Source: Brevibacterium aurantiacum
Lineage (GTDB): Bacteria; Actinomycetota; Actinomycetes; Actinomycetales; Brevibacteriaceae
NCBI RefSeq assembly: GCF_900169065.1
Contig: NZ_FXZB01000019.1
Coordinates: 44,582 to 108,581 of the forward strand
Length of the DNA stretch: 64,000 nt
Direction: 5' to 3'
Every line of letters begins with the position of its first letter. Position 1 is the first letter of the stretch. Positions 24,990 through 33,805 of this stretch are shown piece after piece. The notes under the pieces are model-generated. The model saw nothing but the letters and a program-made list of their open reading frames with translations. It made no database searches and was not told the DNA's origin. The position numbers were made by a program, and so were the translations under genes.

Positions 24990-27308
24990 ATGCCCCGCCA
25001 CCTGCTCACGAGCACCCCTCCGGAGCCGCACCGGCCCGAATCCGAAATTCCCGTCGACTCGGCTCAGCCCACGAAGCAGCGCGGACCCATTCCCGCCCGC
25101 CGCTCTCTCATCGCACTCTTCGCCGTCCTTTTGGTCGCGTGGGTGGCCATCGCGGGAGTCGGTGGCCCCTACTTCGGCAAGATCTCCGAGGTCGCCACGA
25201 ACGACCGGTCCTCCTTCCTGCCTGAATCGGCCGAGTCCACGAAGGCTCAGGCGCTCATCGACCAGTTCAGTGACCTCGACTATGTCCCGGCTATCGTCGT
25301 ACTCGAAGACAAGGACGGGCTGAGCAAGGACAGTACGACTGAGCTCGAAGACCTGGCCGAGAGACTCGACGACGAAGGGCTGTTGGCAGCCGCCGCCTCG
25401 CCTGTCATCCCCTCCGCGGACGGTGAAGCGCTCGAGCTCATCCTCCCGGTCTCCACCGACACCACCGGCGATGACGTGGAGCAGATCCGCTCGATCATCG
25501 CCGGGACCTTCCCGATTGCCACCGCCGCCGATAGTCCCACCGGCGACGTCGACTCAGTGCCCACCTCGGCGGACGTGTATGTCACCGGTCCCGGTGGATT
25601 CTCTGCGGACCTGACCTCGGCGTTCGCGGGGATCGACGGCATTCTCCTGCTCGTCGCACTCATCGCGGTCTTCGTCATCCTCATCATCGTCTACCGTTCG
25701 CCTCTGCTGCCGGTCATCGTTCTGTTCACCTCGGTGGCGGCGCTCTCGGCCTCGATCTTCGTCATCTGGCACCTCGCGGATGCGGGAATCCTGCTCATCA
25801 ACGGCCAAGTTCAGGGCATTCTGTTCATCCTGGTCGTCGGCGCCACCACTGACTACTCCCTCCTTGTGGTCGCCCGCTTCCGTGATGCGCTGCTGACCGA
25901 ACGGGATCGAGTCAGAGCCGGACTGGCTGCGTTCAAGGGCGTCGTCGAGCCGATCGCGGCCTCTGGTGGGACCGTGATCGCCGGTCTTCTGGTTCTGCTG
26001 CTGACCGACCTGGCCTCGACTCGTGCGCTCGGCCCGGTGGCGGCGATCGGCATTCTGGTGGCGATGCTCGCGGCGCTGACATTCCTGCCCGCGGCTCTGA
26101 TGGTCATCGGCCGGGCCGTGTTCTGGCCCTTCCGCCCGCAGGTGCGCACAACCAGCTCCGCACCAGCGAAGAAAGGTCTGTGGACTCGCATCGCCGAGGT
26201 GGTCGCTAAGCGTCCGCGCATAATCTGGATCGGTCTCGTCGTCCTCCTTGCCCTCCCGCTCATCGCGTTCCCCCAGTTCAAGGCCTCGGGCATCGCGCAG
26301 AGCGACTTCGTCCTCGGCGACTCCGAGGCCCGTGATGGCCAAGATGTGCTGTCCGAGCATTTCCCGGGCGGATCCGGCTCACCCACACAGATCGTGGTGG
26401 CGAAAGACCAGCTCGAGGATGCGGCGAAGGCGGTCGGCAGCCTCGGCGGGGTCGAATCGATGACCGTCGTCGCCGAAGAGTCACCCAGCGGGACGATCGC
26501 CATCGACGATGACGGGCAGCTGCAGGCACCGCAAGGTCAAGCACCGCAGGGCCAGGGCGCACCCGACTCGACCTCGACGCCTCCACCTTCACCCCCGGCA
26601 CCTGCCGAGGTCGACGGTCAGGTTCTCCTCGAAGCGACACTGACCGACCCCGCGGACTCCCTGGCCGCAGAGTCCACGGTCACCGACATCCGCGACGCTG
26701 TCCACAAGGTCGACTCCGAGACCCTGGTGGGCGGGGAGACCGCGGTCGACCTGGACACGAACACCACCGCCGAGGCGGACCGGACCCTGGCGATTCCACT
26801 CATCCTCATCGTCATCACCATCGTCCTCATCCTCCTGCTGCGCTCTCTCGTGGCCCCGCTGCTGCTCGTGGCGCTGACGGTTCTCTCCTTCGGCACCGCT
26901 TTGGGTGTCTCCGCGCTGGTGTTCAACCACCTCATCGGCTTCCCCGGTGCCGATCCGTCGGTGCCGCTCTACGCATTCGTCTTCCTCGTCGCGTTGGGCA
27001 TCGACTACAACATCTTCCTCATGTCCCGTGTCCGCGAGGAGTCGCTGCGCGTAGGCACCCGCAAGGGAGTACTGGAAGGGCTTGTGGCTACGGGCGGGGT
27101 CATCACCTCGGCGGGGATCGTGCTCGCCGCGACCTTCGCAGCGCTCGCCGTCATCCCGGTCATGTTCCTGTTCCAACTGGCGTTCATCGTCACCTTCGGC
27201 GTCCTCCTCGACGCGATCCTGGTGCGCTCGCTCGTCGTTCCAGCCCTCGTCCACGACATCGGACGAAACGTATGGTGGCCATGGCGGAAGCGGATCCCAC
27301 TCGACTGA
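24990..27308 (+). CDS. MMPL/RND family transporter
   Basis: A 772-residue membrane exporter with the twofold RND layout: one helix near residue 40, a large outer domain, helices 2-6, a second outer domain, then helices 7-12. Proton-relay-like motifs in the fourth and tenth helices are GATTDYSLLVVARFRD and LGIDYNIFLMSRVREE. The second outer domain has an insert rich in Gln and Pro (APQGQAPQGQGAPDSTSTPP). MMPL proteins export lipids, siderophores or drugs in actinobacteria. ATG at 24990 is chosen over an earlier frame start at 24921 that falls inside the operator. Control by the neighbouring PadR protein is likely. Confidence 0.9.
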   Translation: MPRHLLTSTPPEPHRPESEIPVDSAQPTKQRGPIPARRSLIALFAVLLVAWVAIAGVGGPYFGKISEVATNDRSSFLPESAESTKAQALIDQFSDLDYVPAIVVLEDKDGLSKDSTTELEDLAERLDDEGLLAAAASPVIPSADGEALELILPVSTDTTGDDVEQIRSIIAGTFPIATAADSPTGDVDSVPTSADVYVTGPGGFSADLTSAFAGIDGILLLVALIAVFVILIIVYRSPLLPVIVLFTSVAALSASIFVIWHLADAGILLINGQVQGILFILVVGATTDYSLLVVARFRDALLTERDRVRAGLAAFKGVVEPIAASGGTVIAGLLVLLLTDLASTRALGPVAAIGILVAMLAALTFLPAALMVIGRAVFWPFRPQVRTTSSAPAKKGLWTRIAEVVAKRPRIIWIGLVVLLALPLIAFPQFKASGIAQSDFVLGDSEARDGQDVLSEHFPGGSGSPTQIVVAKDQLEDAAKAVGSLGGVESMTVVAEESPSGTIAIDDDGQLQAPQGQAPQGQGAPDSTSTPPPSPPAPAEVDGQVLLEATLTDPADSLAAESTVTDIRDAVHKVDSETLVGGETAVDLDTNTTAEADRTLAIPLILIVITIVLILLLRSLVAPLLLVALTVLSFGTALGVSALVFNHLIGFPGADPSVPLYAFVFLVALGIDYNIFLMSRVREESLRVGTRKGVLEGLVATGGVITSAGIVLAATFAALAVIPVMFLFQLAFIVTFGVLLDAILVRSLVVPALVHDIGRNVWWPWRKRIPLD

Positions 27309-27415
27309 TGATTGACCACTCGCGAATTGAGGCGGACAGAGCTCACGCCGCAACCGCGGAAAGCCGCGTGGAGGATTTGCCCGCAGACTGTCCGTGAGGA
27401 GAAGAGGAACCCGAA

Positions 27416-28270
27416 ATGGCAAGCACGGAGAGCAAGGCCGACGTAGTCCGCTCGCTGAGCGCAGATCTCGCCGAAGAGCAGCAATCGCTTCGCCGAGTGC
27501 TCGCCAGCATCACAGAAGCCGAATGGTCGCGCCCCACCCCGGCGAAGAACTGGACGATCCAGGACCAGATCGCCCATCTCGCCCACTTCGACTTCGTCAC
27601 CCGCCTGGCAATTTCCCAACCGGAGCGGTTCATCGACGTCCGGGGTACGATGACGGACCTCCAGACATACGTCGACCACATCGGGCCGGCGAACCTCGCG
27701 CGGACCAGCGAGGACATGCGCAGATGGTGGGCGCAGGAATCAGAGAAGCTTCACGAAGCGATCTCTGCGGCAGACCCGAATGTTCGAGTGCCATGGTTCG
27801 GACCGGCGATGAGCCTGCCGTCGAAGATCACGGCGCGGATCATGGAGACCTGGGCCCACGGCCAGGATGTTCGAGACGCACTCGAAGTCATCGCAGAGCC
27901 GTCACCACGCCTTCCCCACGTCGCACGCATCGGTGCGCTGACATTTCCGAACAGCTTCACGGCGCGAGGCCTGGACGTTCCGGATCAACCCGTCCGGGTC
28001 GTGCTCGACACCCCAGACGGGCACGAATGGACAGCAGGGCCGGAGGACGCCGAGGATGTGGTGTCCGGTCCGATCGAAGACTTCTGCGTCGTCGTCACCC
28101 AGCGGCGGCACATCGCTGACACGTCCCTGCAAACCGTCGGTGCGACGGCAGCACAGTGGATGGAGATCGCGCAGGCATTCGCCGGTCCAGCGGGCGAGGG
28201 GCGCAGACCGGGACAGTTTGCCAGGCGTGATCCACTACCGGCTGAGGATTGCGACCAAGCCAGGCCGTGA
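27416..28270 (+). CDS. TIGR03084 family metal-binding protein (DinB/mycothiol-enzyme fold)
   Basis: A 284-residue actinobacterial protein with the DinB-like metal-binding fold of mycothiol-dependent enzymes. Typical blocks are NWTIQDQIAHLAHFDFVT, VRVPWFGPAMS, RIMETWAHGQDVRDAL and DFCVVVTQRRHIADTSL; the His and Glu residues in these would hold a divalent metal. The end has AQWMEIAQAFAGPAGEGRRP. Its reaction is not known; maleylpyruvate isomerase and mycothiol transferases are relatives. GAGGAGAAGAGG precedes the ATG. The leader contains a GC-rich stem (27300s) of unknown meaning. Confidence 0.85.
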   Translation: MASTESKADVVRSLSADLAEEQQSLRRVLASITEAEWSRPTPAKNWTIQDQIAHLAHFDFVTRLAISQPERFIDVRGTMTDLQTYVDHIGPANLARTSEDMRRWWAQESEKLHEAISAADPNVRVPWFGPAMSLPSKITARIMETWAHGQDVRDALEVIAEPSPRLPHVARIGALTFPNSFTARGLDVPDQPVRVVLDTPDGHEWTAGPEDAEDVVSGPIEDFCVVVTQRRHIADTSLQTVGATAAQWMEIAQAFAGPAGEGRRPGQFARRDPLPAEDCDQARP

Positions 28271-28416
28271 CCGCCTTTGGCGGAGCCGAACTCTCACGGT
28301 TCATGCCACCCAGCCCCCACTGGATTTCCCCGCACAATGTGGAAGACTGACGGTGTCTGAGCTGGGACGCACCGCCTCGGCGGGTGTCTGATCGTGAATG
28401 CGAAAGTGGGACCGCC

Positions 28417-29460
28417 ATGAGCAATGTGGAGACGAAACCCGACGAGGTCGTGTGCAAGACCGGCGGACTGCCCGGGCCCGACTGCGCGCAGGAGGGCCGA
28501 GCCCCGGTTGAGATCCTCACCGCACGCGACGTCCCACTGGGCGGACCACGTGCCATGGGCGTGCGCCGGACCCTGCCGCAGCGCCAACGCTCCCTCATCG
28601 GACCCTGGTGCTTCGTCGACCACTACGGCCCCGACGACGTCTCGACCTCCGGCGGTATGGACGTCGCCCCGCACCCGCACACCGGCCTGCAGACCGTGAG
28701 CTGGCTCTTCGAAGGCGCCATCGAACACATCGACTCCGGCGGCAACCAAGGTATGGTCCTGCCCGGCGAGGTCAACCTCATGACGTCTGGTCGCGGCATC
28801 TGCCACTCCGAGGTCTCGACCGAGGACACCACAGCCCTGCACGGCGTCCAACTCTGGTTGGCGCTGCCCGATTCGGTGCGCAATCGAGAGGGCAGGGACT
28901 TCGAGCACTTCGCTCCCGAGGTCACGCCCTTCGACGGCGGCGAGATGCTCGTCTTCCTCGGCGAGCTGTGGGGAACGCGCTCGCCCGTTGCCACCTATTC
29001 CCCGCTCATGGGCGCCGAGGTGCGCCTGCGTCCCGGTGCCACCATCGACCTGCCGATCAACGCGGAGTTCGAATACGGGGTCCTCGTCGACTCCGGCGAC
29101 ATCACCGTCGAAGACGTCGAACTGCCGACGAATGCCCTCGGCTACACCGGTGTGGGCCTGTCCGTAGTGCGCATCAGCAACCGGGCCGAGACCGACGCCC
29201 GCCTCGTCATCATCGGCGGTGAACCCTTCAACGAAGAGATCCTCATGTGGTGGAACTTCATCGGCCGCACCCACGAGGAGATCGCCCAGTACCGCGAAGA
29301 ATGGCAGGCCGAGGGCGATCGTTTCGGCGCCGTCGAGGGCTATGTCGGCAAGGGAGGCCCCGGTGAGAACGCCGATGGCCTGTCCAGGCTGCCCGCGCCG
29401 AGGTTGCCCGACGTTCGCATCAAAGCGCGCAAGAATCCGCCCCCGCACGTCCAATCCTGA
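28417..29460 (+). CDS. Pirin family protein
   Basis: A 347-residue bicupin of the pirin family. The metal site of the N-terminal cupin is visible: APHPHTGLQTVSWLFEG gives two His, and GRGICHSEVSTED gives His and Glu. The C-terminal cupin ends near MWWNFIGRTHEEIAQYREEW, a usual pirin signature. Some pirins are quercetin dioxygenases or redox-sensing cofactors; the role here is open. It is followed 32 bases later by a GNAT gene and then an AhpD-like gene, a stress-flavoured trio probably in one transcript. Confidence 0.92.
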   Translation: MSNVETKPDEVVCKTGGLPGPDCAQEGRAPVEILTARDVPLGGPRAMGVRRTLPQRQRSLIGPWCFVDHYGPDDVSTSGGMDVAPHPHTGLQTVSWLFEGAIEHIDSGGNQGMVLPGEVNLMTSGRGICHSEVSTEDTTALHGVQLWLALPDSVRNREGRDFEHFAPEVTPFDGGEMLVFLGELWGTRSPVATYSPLMGAEVRLRPGATIDLPINAEFEYGVLVDSGDITVEDVELPTNALGYTGVGLSVVRISNRAETDARLVIIGGEPFNEEILMWWNFIGRTHEEIAQYREEWQAEGDRFGAVEGYVGKGGPGENADGLSRLPAPRLPDVRIKARKNPPPHVQS

Positions 29461-29492
29461 CCCAGCACCCACCCGAACAAGGAGACGAAATA

Positions 29493-29861
29493 ATGAGCGA
29501 AGCGCTGACTGACAAAACCGGCGAGACCGTCACCGTCGAACTCGACGAGGCCCGCGGTGCCTACGTCATCCGGGACGCCGCCGGTACGGATGCCGGCCGC
29601 GCCTTCTTCCTCACCGCCCCCGACGGGGAACGGATCTTCCACCACACCGAGGTCGACGAGGCATTCGGTGGACGCGGACTCTCGAAGGTGCTGGTGGCAC
29701 AGTCGCTCAAAGCCAGCCGTGAGCAGGGCGTGACAGTGGTGCCGGTGTGCCCACTGTTCGTACGGAAACTGAGTGAAGCCGGCGATGAATACCTTGCCCA
29801 AGGCGGAAAGTTCCGTCGGGCCACCGGCGCAGACATCGATTTCGTCAAGCGGGAGGCCTGA
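29493..29861 (+). CDS. Small GNAT-fold N-acetyltransferase (YidJ/PF14542-like)
   Basis: A 122-residue compact acetyltransferase-like protein. The acetyl-CoA region is HHTEVDEAFGGRGLSKVLVA, where Q/RxxGxG/A appears as GGRGLS, followed by VTVVPVCPLFVRKLSE. This short family consists only of the GNAT core; the acceptor is unknown. AAGGAGACGAA precedes the ATG. The stop is three bases before the TTG start of the next gene, indicating one operon. Confidence 0.84.
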   Translation: MSEALTDKTGETVTVELDEARGAYVIRDAAGTDAGRAFFLTAPDGERIFHHTEVDEAFGGRGLSKVLVAQSLKASREQGVTVVPVCPLFVRKLSEAGDEYLAQGGKFRRATGADIDFVKREA

Positions 29862-29864
29862 GAG

Positions 29865-30347
29865 TTGTCCGGAGTCAACGTCAATCGTCCCTACATCGAC
29901 AAGGTCCACCCCGAGGTCTACAAGGCCATGATCCAAGCCGCGGCAGCGTCCCGGAAGGTCGCACGTGCGGAGGGTCTCAGCGATGGGCTTCTCGAACTGG
30001 TCAATGTGCGGGTCTCCCAGATCAACGGCTGCCGCACCTGCCTGAGCATCCACGCCCCGGCAGCCCGGAAGGCAGGTGTCGAGGAGCTCAAACTTGACCT
30101 GTTGCCGACCTGGCGTGAGGCTGAGGTCTTCGACGGTCAGGAACGTGCCGCACTGCTCTTGGCCGAAACGCTGACGGTCATCGACAAGGCGGCCGATCGC
30201 AATGAGATCGCCATCGAAGCCGGCGAGTACCTCTCCGCCGAACAGATCTCGGCCGTCGAATGGACGGTGACGCTGATCAACGCCTTCAACCGAATTTCGA
30301 TCGCCAGCAACCACCCGGTCGCCCGCCCTCGCAACGCGGACAGCTGA
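29865..30347 (+). CDS. Carboxymuconolactone decarboxylase family/AhpD-like protein
   Basis: A 160-residue protein with the AhpD-type redox motif C56-R-T-C59-x3-H63 (INGCRTCLSIHAPAARKAG), which in AhpD acts in alkylhydroperoxide reduction. It starts with TTG at 29865, supported by GGGAGG ten bases before and by close spacing with the GNAT gene. The conserved helix region AALLLAETLTVIDKAADRNE and the C-terminal ALINAFNRISIAS-like helix (TVTLINAFNRISIAS) fit the family. Likely a peroxide or thiol-stress enzyme, though the partner peroxidase is not nearby. Confidence 0.86.
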   Translation: MSGVNVNRPYIDKVHPEVYKAMIQAAAASRKVARAEGLSDGLLELVNVRVSQINGCRTCLSIHAPAARKAGVEELKLDLLPTWREAEVFDGQERAALLLAETLTVIDKAADRNEIAIEAGEYLSAEQISAVEWTVTLINAFNRISIASNHPVARPRNADS

Positions 30348-30360
30348 GCACAGAGCACTG

Positions 30361-30392
30361 AACGCGGCGGTCATCTAGGTGGCCGCCGCGTT
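30361..30392 (+). terminator. Rho-independent-type terminator after the AhpD-like gene
   Basis: AACGCGGCGG (30361-30370) pairs perfectly with CCGCCGCGTT (30383-30392) around a 12-base loop, then TCTCATC. It separates the pirin-GNAT-AhpD genes from the threonine aldolase gene. Confidence 0.75.
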
Positions 30393-30413
30393 TCTCATCG
30401 AAAGGACCACGCT

Positions 30414-31430
30414 GTGAGCAACCGAGTCGATTTCCGCTCCGATACCGTCACCACACCCAGTGCCGGAATGCGCAGGGCCATGGCCGACGCCGAGGTGGGC
30501 GACGCCGTCTACGACGAAGATCCGACGACCAATCGGCTCGAGTCGATGGCTGCCGAAATTCTGGGCAAAGAGGCAGGCCTCTTCTTCCCCTCGGCAACGC
30601 AGGCCAACCTCGCCGGGATCATGGCACACTGCGGGCGCGGTGACGAATACATCGTCGGCCAGACAGCACACGCCTACCGCGACGAAGGTGGGGGAGCGGC
30701 AGTGCTGGGATCGGTCCAACCGCAGCCGTTGCCCAACGAGCCCGATGGGATCATCGATCTCGATGCGATCACCTCGGCGATCAAACCCGATGATTTCCAC
30801 AATCCGATCACCCGGCTGCTGACGCTGGAGAACACCTTCAACGGGCTGCCGCTGCCTGCCGACTACATCGAGGGTGCGACAGAGCTGGCGCGCAGCCACG
30901 GTCTGGCGACGCACCTCGACGGGGCACGGGTCATGAACGCAGCCGTTGCCACCGGCGCTGATCCTTCGGCGATCGCTGACCGGTTCGACTCGGTCTCGCT
31001 GTGCCTGTCGAAGGGCCTCGGCGCCCCTGTGGGTGCGCTGCTCGTCGGGTCGAAGGAACTGGTCGGGCGGGCCAAGCGCATCCGCAAGACTCTGGGCGGG
31101 GGCATGCGCCAGACTGGAGTCCTCGCCGCGGCCGGCATCTTTGCGCTCGAGCGCAATGTGGACCGCATGCGTGAAGACCACGACCGGGCGAAACGACTGG
31201 CTGAGATCTTCGCGGACTTCCCCGAGCTGGGGGCAGGCGAGGCACGCACGAACATGGTCTTCCTGTCCCCGGACGGCGTCGATATGGACGCCTTCTCCAC
31301 TTTCTTCGCCGACCGTGACATCATCACCGGCAGTGCACACGGGAAGCTGCGCTGGGTCACGCACCTGGATATTGACGACGAGGCGATTGAGCGTGTCCGG
31401 CGGGCGTGCAAGGAGTTCTTCGGGCGCTGA
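30414..31430 (+). CDS. Low-specificity threonine aldolase family protein
   Basis: A 338-residue PLP enzyme of the threonine aldolase/beta-eliminating lyase family, which splits L-threonine to glycine and acetaldehyde. The N-terminus RVDFRSDTVTTPSAGMRRAM, the aromatic-stack loop YDEDPTTNRLE and the PLP lysine K200 in LCLSKGLGAPVG are clear. It starts with GTG, about ten bases after AAAGGACC. It stands alone after a terminator and converges with the MFS gene. Confidence 0.92.
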   Translation: MSNRVDFRSDTVTTPSAGMRRAMADAEVGDAVYDEDPTTNRLESMAAEILGKEAGLFFPSATQANLAGIMAHCGRGDEYIVGQTAHAYRDEGGGAAVLGSVQPQPLPNEPDGIIDLDAITSAIKPDDFHNPITRLLTLENTFNGLPLPADYIEGATELARSHGLATHLDGARVMNAAVATGADPSAIADRFDSVSLCLSKGLGAPVGALLVGSKELVGRAKRIRKTLGGGMRQTGVLAAAGIFALERNVDRMREDHDRAKRLAEIFADFPELGAGEARTNMVFLSPDGVDMDAFSTFFADRDIITGSAHGKLRWVTHLDIDDEAIERVRRACKEFFGR

Positions 31431-31455
31431 TCTCAGCGGTCAGAGCGCGGGCGCT

Positions 31456-32631
31456 TCAGCCTGTCTGCGGACCGTCATAGACGCGACGGCTGAACACGAT
31501 GACCAGTGTCAGGGTGAGCGCTACGATGCCGGAGATCGCGAACAGCAGCGTCCAGCGATTGTCCTCGCCTAGGGATCCGCCGATTGCAGTGCCCAGTGCG
31601 CTGCCGGCGAAGAGGAATCCGGCGAAGAGTGACACCACGGTTCCGCGTGCCTGCGGCAGGACCCCGGTGGCCCAGGTCTGCAGCGAGGAATGCTGGAAGG
31701 ACCAGGTCGTTCCCAGCAGAAGCGCTGCGATGATGACTGTCAGCGTCGACAGATGGATGGTGAGGAGCCCGAAGGCGATCACTGTGGCGGTACCGCCGAT
31801 GGCGATGAGCCGCGGCATGCTCAGACGGTGGCTGAGGGCCTTGACCATGCGGGTGGTGATGATGACGCCGACCCCGTAAGCAGCGGTGGCAAGGCCGGCG
31901 ATGGCCGCGCCGATGCCCTGTGACTGCAGGGCCGGTGCGAGCAGTGTCAGCACGCCGAGGACCACAGCACCTTCGACGAAAGCCAAGGTGATGACGATGA
32001 GAACCCACCGATGAGTAATCGCGGCTCGGATGGTCGCGAGGACTCCGCCCTGTTCTTCCCGTGGTGGTTCCGGCAGTCGGCGAAGTCCGAAGGCGCAGAC
32101 GATAGCGAGGACAGCGGGGATGGCGAAGACGATTCGCCAGTCGGCGAAGTGCGCTAGTACTCCGGCCAACGCTGTGGCACTGGCGGTTCCGACGGCGATC
32201 GCTGCCATGAGATCGGTCAATGCGGGCTGCCGATGCGCCTCGGCGACTGTGTCCCCGACATAGGTCATCGAGGTGGGGACGACGGCTCCGTAGAATGCAC
32301 CTGACAGGGCTCGGGCAATGACGAGGATCGTCAGATTCGGGGCAAAGGTCGCGACCATTCCCGCCACGGCTGCGGCAAGAAGTGTTGCCTTCATCAGCCG
32401 GACGCGCCCGAGGCGGTCGGAGAGCACTCCCCACACCGGCTGACTGATGCCGTACGCCAGGAAGTAGGCACTGGCGATCGTCAGCGCCTCGGCGAGAGTC
32501 GCACCGAGGTCGTGGGCGACGAGCACGACGAGGGGGCTGATGGCGAAACGATCGAAGCTGCTGACGAACGCCGCCACGGAGACGGGAAACGGGGGACGCG
32601 TCGGACCATGTGGAACAGCGGCAGCACTCAC
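31456..32631 (-). CDS. MFS transporter
   Basis: A 391-residue major facilitator with 12 predicted helices. The A-like motif between helices two and three is GVLSDRLGRVRLMK, and the sugar/drug-efflux subtype shows in RALSGAFYGAVVPTSMTYVGD. It starts with GTG at 32631; TACAGT lies eight bases upstream on that strand. The neighbours (threonine aldolase, RidA) suggest an amino-acid-related or drug exporter, but substrate cannot be assigned. Confidence 0.86.
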   Translation of the reverse strand: MSAAAVPHGPTRPPFPVSVAAFVSSFDRFAISPLVVLVAHDLGATLAEALTIASAYFLAYGISQPVWGVLSDRLGRVRLMKATLLAAAVAGMVATFAPNLTILVIARALSGAFYGAVVPTSMTYVGDTVAEAHRQPALTDLMAAIAVGTASATALAGVLAHFADWRIVFAIPAVLAIVCAFGLRRLPEPPREEQGGVLATIRAAITHRWVLIVITLAFVEGAVVLGVLTLLAPALQSQGIGAAIAGLATAAYGVGVIITTRMVKALSHRLSMPRLIAIGGTATVIAFGLLTIHLSTLTVIIAALLLGTTWSFQHSSLQTWATGVLPQARGTVVSLFAGFLFAGSALGTAIGGSLGEDNRWTLLFAISGIVALTLTLVIVFSRRVYDGPQTG

Positions 32632-32708
32632 GATGGATCACTGTACTCCGGGCAGAGGAGGCCGTCGGGACTGCTCGCGTGGCGAGAAACAGCGCGAGAG
32701 CCTGCTGG

Positions 32709-33092
32709 TTACTGCAGGACTGCCAGCAGGTCGGCCTGGATCAGGGCACCGCGATCCAGTTGGGCCGCCATCACCTGACGAGCCGGCCGACTCTGAGGAT
32801 CGGGGAACATTGCCTCCCATTCCTCGTTCAACGCAGCCCGATCACGGTAGTCGACGAGGTGGACGGTGAGTTTGAGGATGTCGTCGGTGCTGCCACCGGC
32901 CATGTCCATGACGCCGCGGACCTGGGTGAAGACATTGGCCACCTGAGCGGCCAGGTCGCTTGGCAGGTCCCCGGTCTCGGGATCTTTGCCGGTGAGCACG
33001 CCGGAGGCGAGGAACGGACCGATGCGGCTGGCGGCGGGTATCGGATTCTCGTGACTGATTCCAGGCGGATTGATGCTGACGCGTTGGGGCAT
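32709..33092 (-). CDS. RidA family protein (enamine/imine deaminase-like)
   Basis: A 127-residue YjgF/YER057c/UK114 protein. It has the family blocks RIGPFLASGVLTGKDPETGD, QVRGVMDMAGGSTDDILKLT and MFPDPQSRPARQVMAAQL; the Arg in RPAR corresponds to the substrate carboxylate-binding arginine of RidA. RidA proteins hydrolyse reactive 2-aminoacrylate-type intermediates. The ATG at 33092 is chosen because upstream codons add only Arg-rich sequence. It precedes no partner; the arr gene lies 80 bases upstream on the same strand. Confidence 0.88.
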   Translation of the reverse strand: MPQRVSINPPGISHENPIPAASRIGPFLASGVLTGKDPETGDLPSDLAAQVANVFTQVRGVMDMAGGSTDDILKLTVHLVDYRDRAALNEEWEAMFPDPQSRPARQVMAAQLDRGALIQADLLAVLQ

Positions 33093-33171
33093 TCCGTCGT
33101 TTTCTTTCCTGTTGTGCCGTCGGCCGTGATGGTTGCGGCAAAATACTGGATGGTCGGGCGAGGGATTCGGT

Positions 33172-33582
33172 TCAGTTGATGATCTCGGCAGTCTTGTCCT
33201 GGGCAAGCTTGGCGAGGTTGTCGCGCCAGGTCTGGAGTTCCTCTGGGGTCAGTCGCTTCCAATCGGTGACCTCACGAAGAATTCGCAAGGGTGCAGTGCT
33301 TCGGTAGGAGCGGGTGGGGTTTCCCGGGAACTTCTTGTCGGTGACGTTGGGGTCGTTCTCAAACTCCCCGGTCGGCTCAACCTCGTAGACATGAGGGGTC
33401 TCATTGAGGGCGACGAGCTCCGCGGCGAGTCCGGCGCCATCGGGCAGGGCAGTGAAATAGATGTGGTTCATGACGACCTCGGGGTGGTAGTTCGAATTGA
33501 ACCCCGCTGTCAGGAGATCACCGGCCTCCAGCTGCGCCTTGGTGCCATGGAAGAACGGTCCATTGTCGAGTGCGTCAGTCAT
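33172..33582 (-). CDS. arr: NAD(+)--rifampin ADP-ribosyltransferase
   Basis: A 136-residue Arr enzyme, which inactivates rifamycins by ADP-ribosylation. The sequence is very close to known Arr proteins: FFHGTKAQLEAGDLLTAGF with H12, VVMNHIYFTALPDGAG, and the block DPNVTDKKFPGNPTRSYRS. Length equals the usual 135-145 residues. The ATG at 33582 has TATATT six bases upstream, a leaderless-type promoter. Chromosomal arr genes are common in environmental actinobacteria; there is no integron or transposon around it, so this is probably intrinsic resistance. Confidence 0.95.
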   Translation of the reverse strand: MTDALDNGPFFHGTKAQLEAGDLLTAGFNSNYHPEVVMNHIYFTALPDGAGLAAELVALNETPHVYEVEPTGEFENDPNVTDKKFPGNPTRSYRSTAPLRILREVTDWKRLTPEELQTWRDNLAKLAQDKTAEIIN

Positions 33583-33588
33583 GGGTCG

Positions 33589-33594
33589 AATATA
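33589..33594 (-). promoter_or_regulatory. -10 box of a predicted leaderless promoter (arr)
   Basis: On the minus strand TATATT ends six bases before the arr ATG at 33582, with no ribosome binding site between. Confidence 0.55.
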
Positions 33595-33805
33595 CAGACG
33601 GAATCTGCCAACGGAGCCCAGGCCCAAACGATAGAATGAACTCAAGCAGGCATCTCCGACATTGCTGCAGGGTGGCTTCCCGGGTACTGAGACCAGACCG
33701 TGGGAATCTCACAAATCGGCCATACTCACCTGAGCGAACGACGTCCGTGCGAACGACGCCAGTGCCGTCGTCGACGAACACACGTGAAGGAGCCCCACCC
33801 CGCCT

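Noticed and set aside
28294..29472. 392-codon minus-strand frame opposite the pirin gene
   Set aside because: No recognisable family; pirin cupin motifs are on the plus strand.
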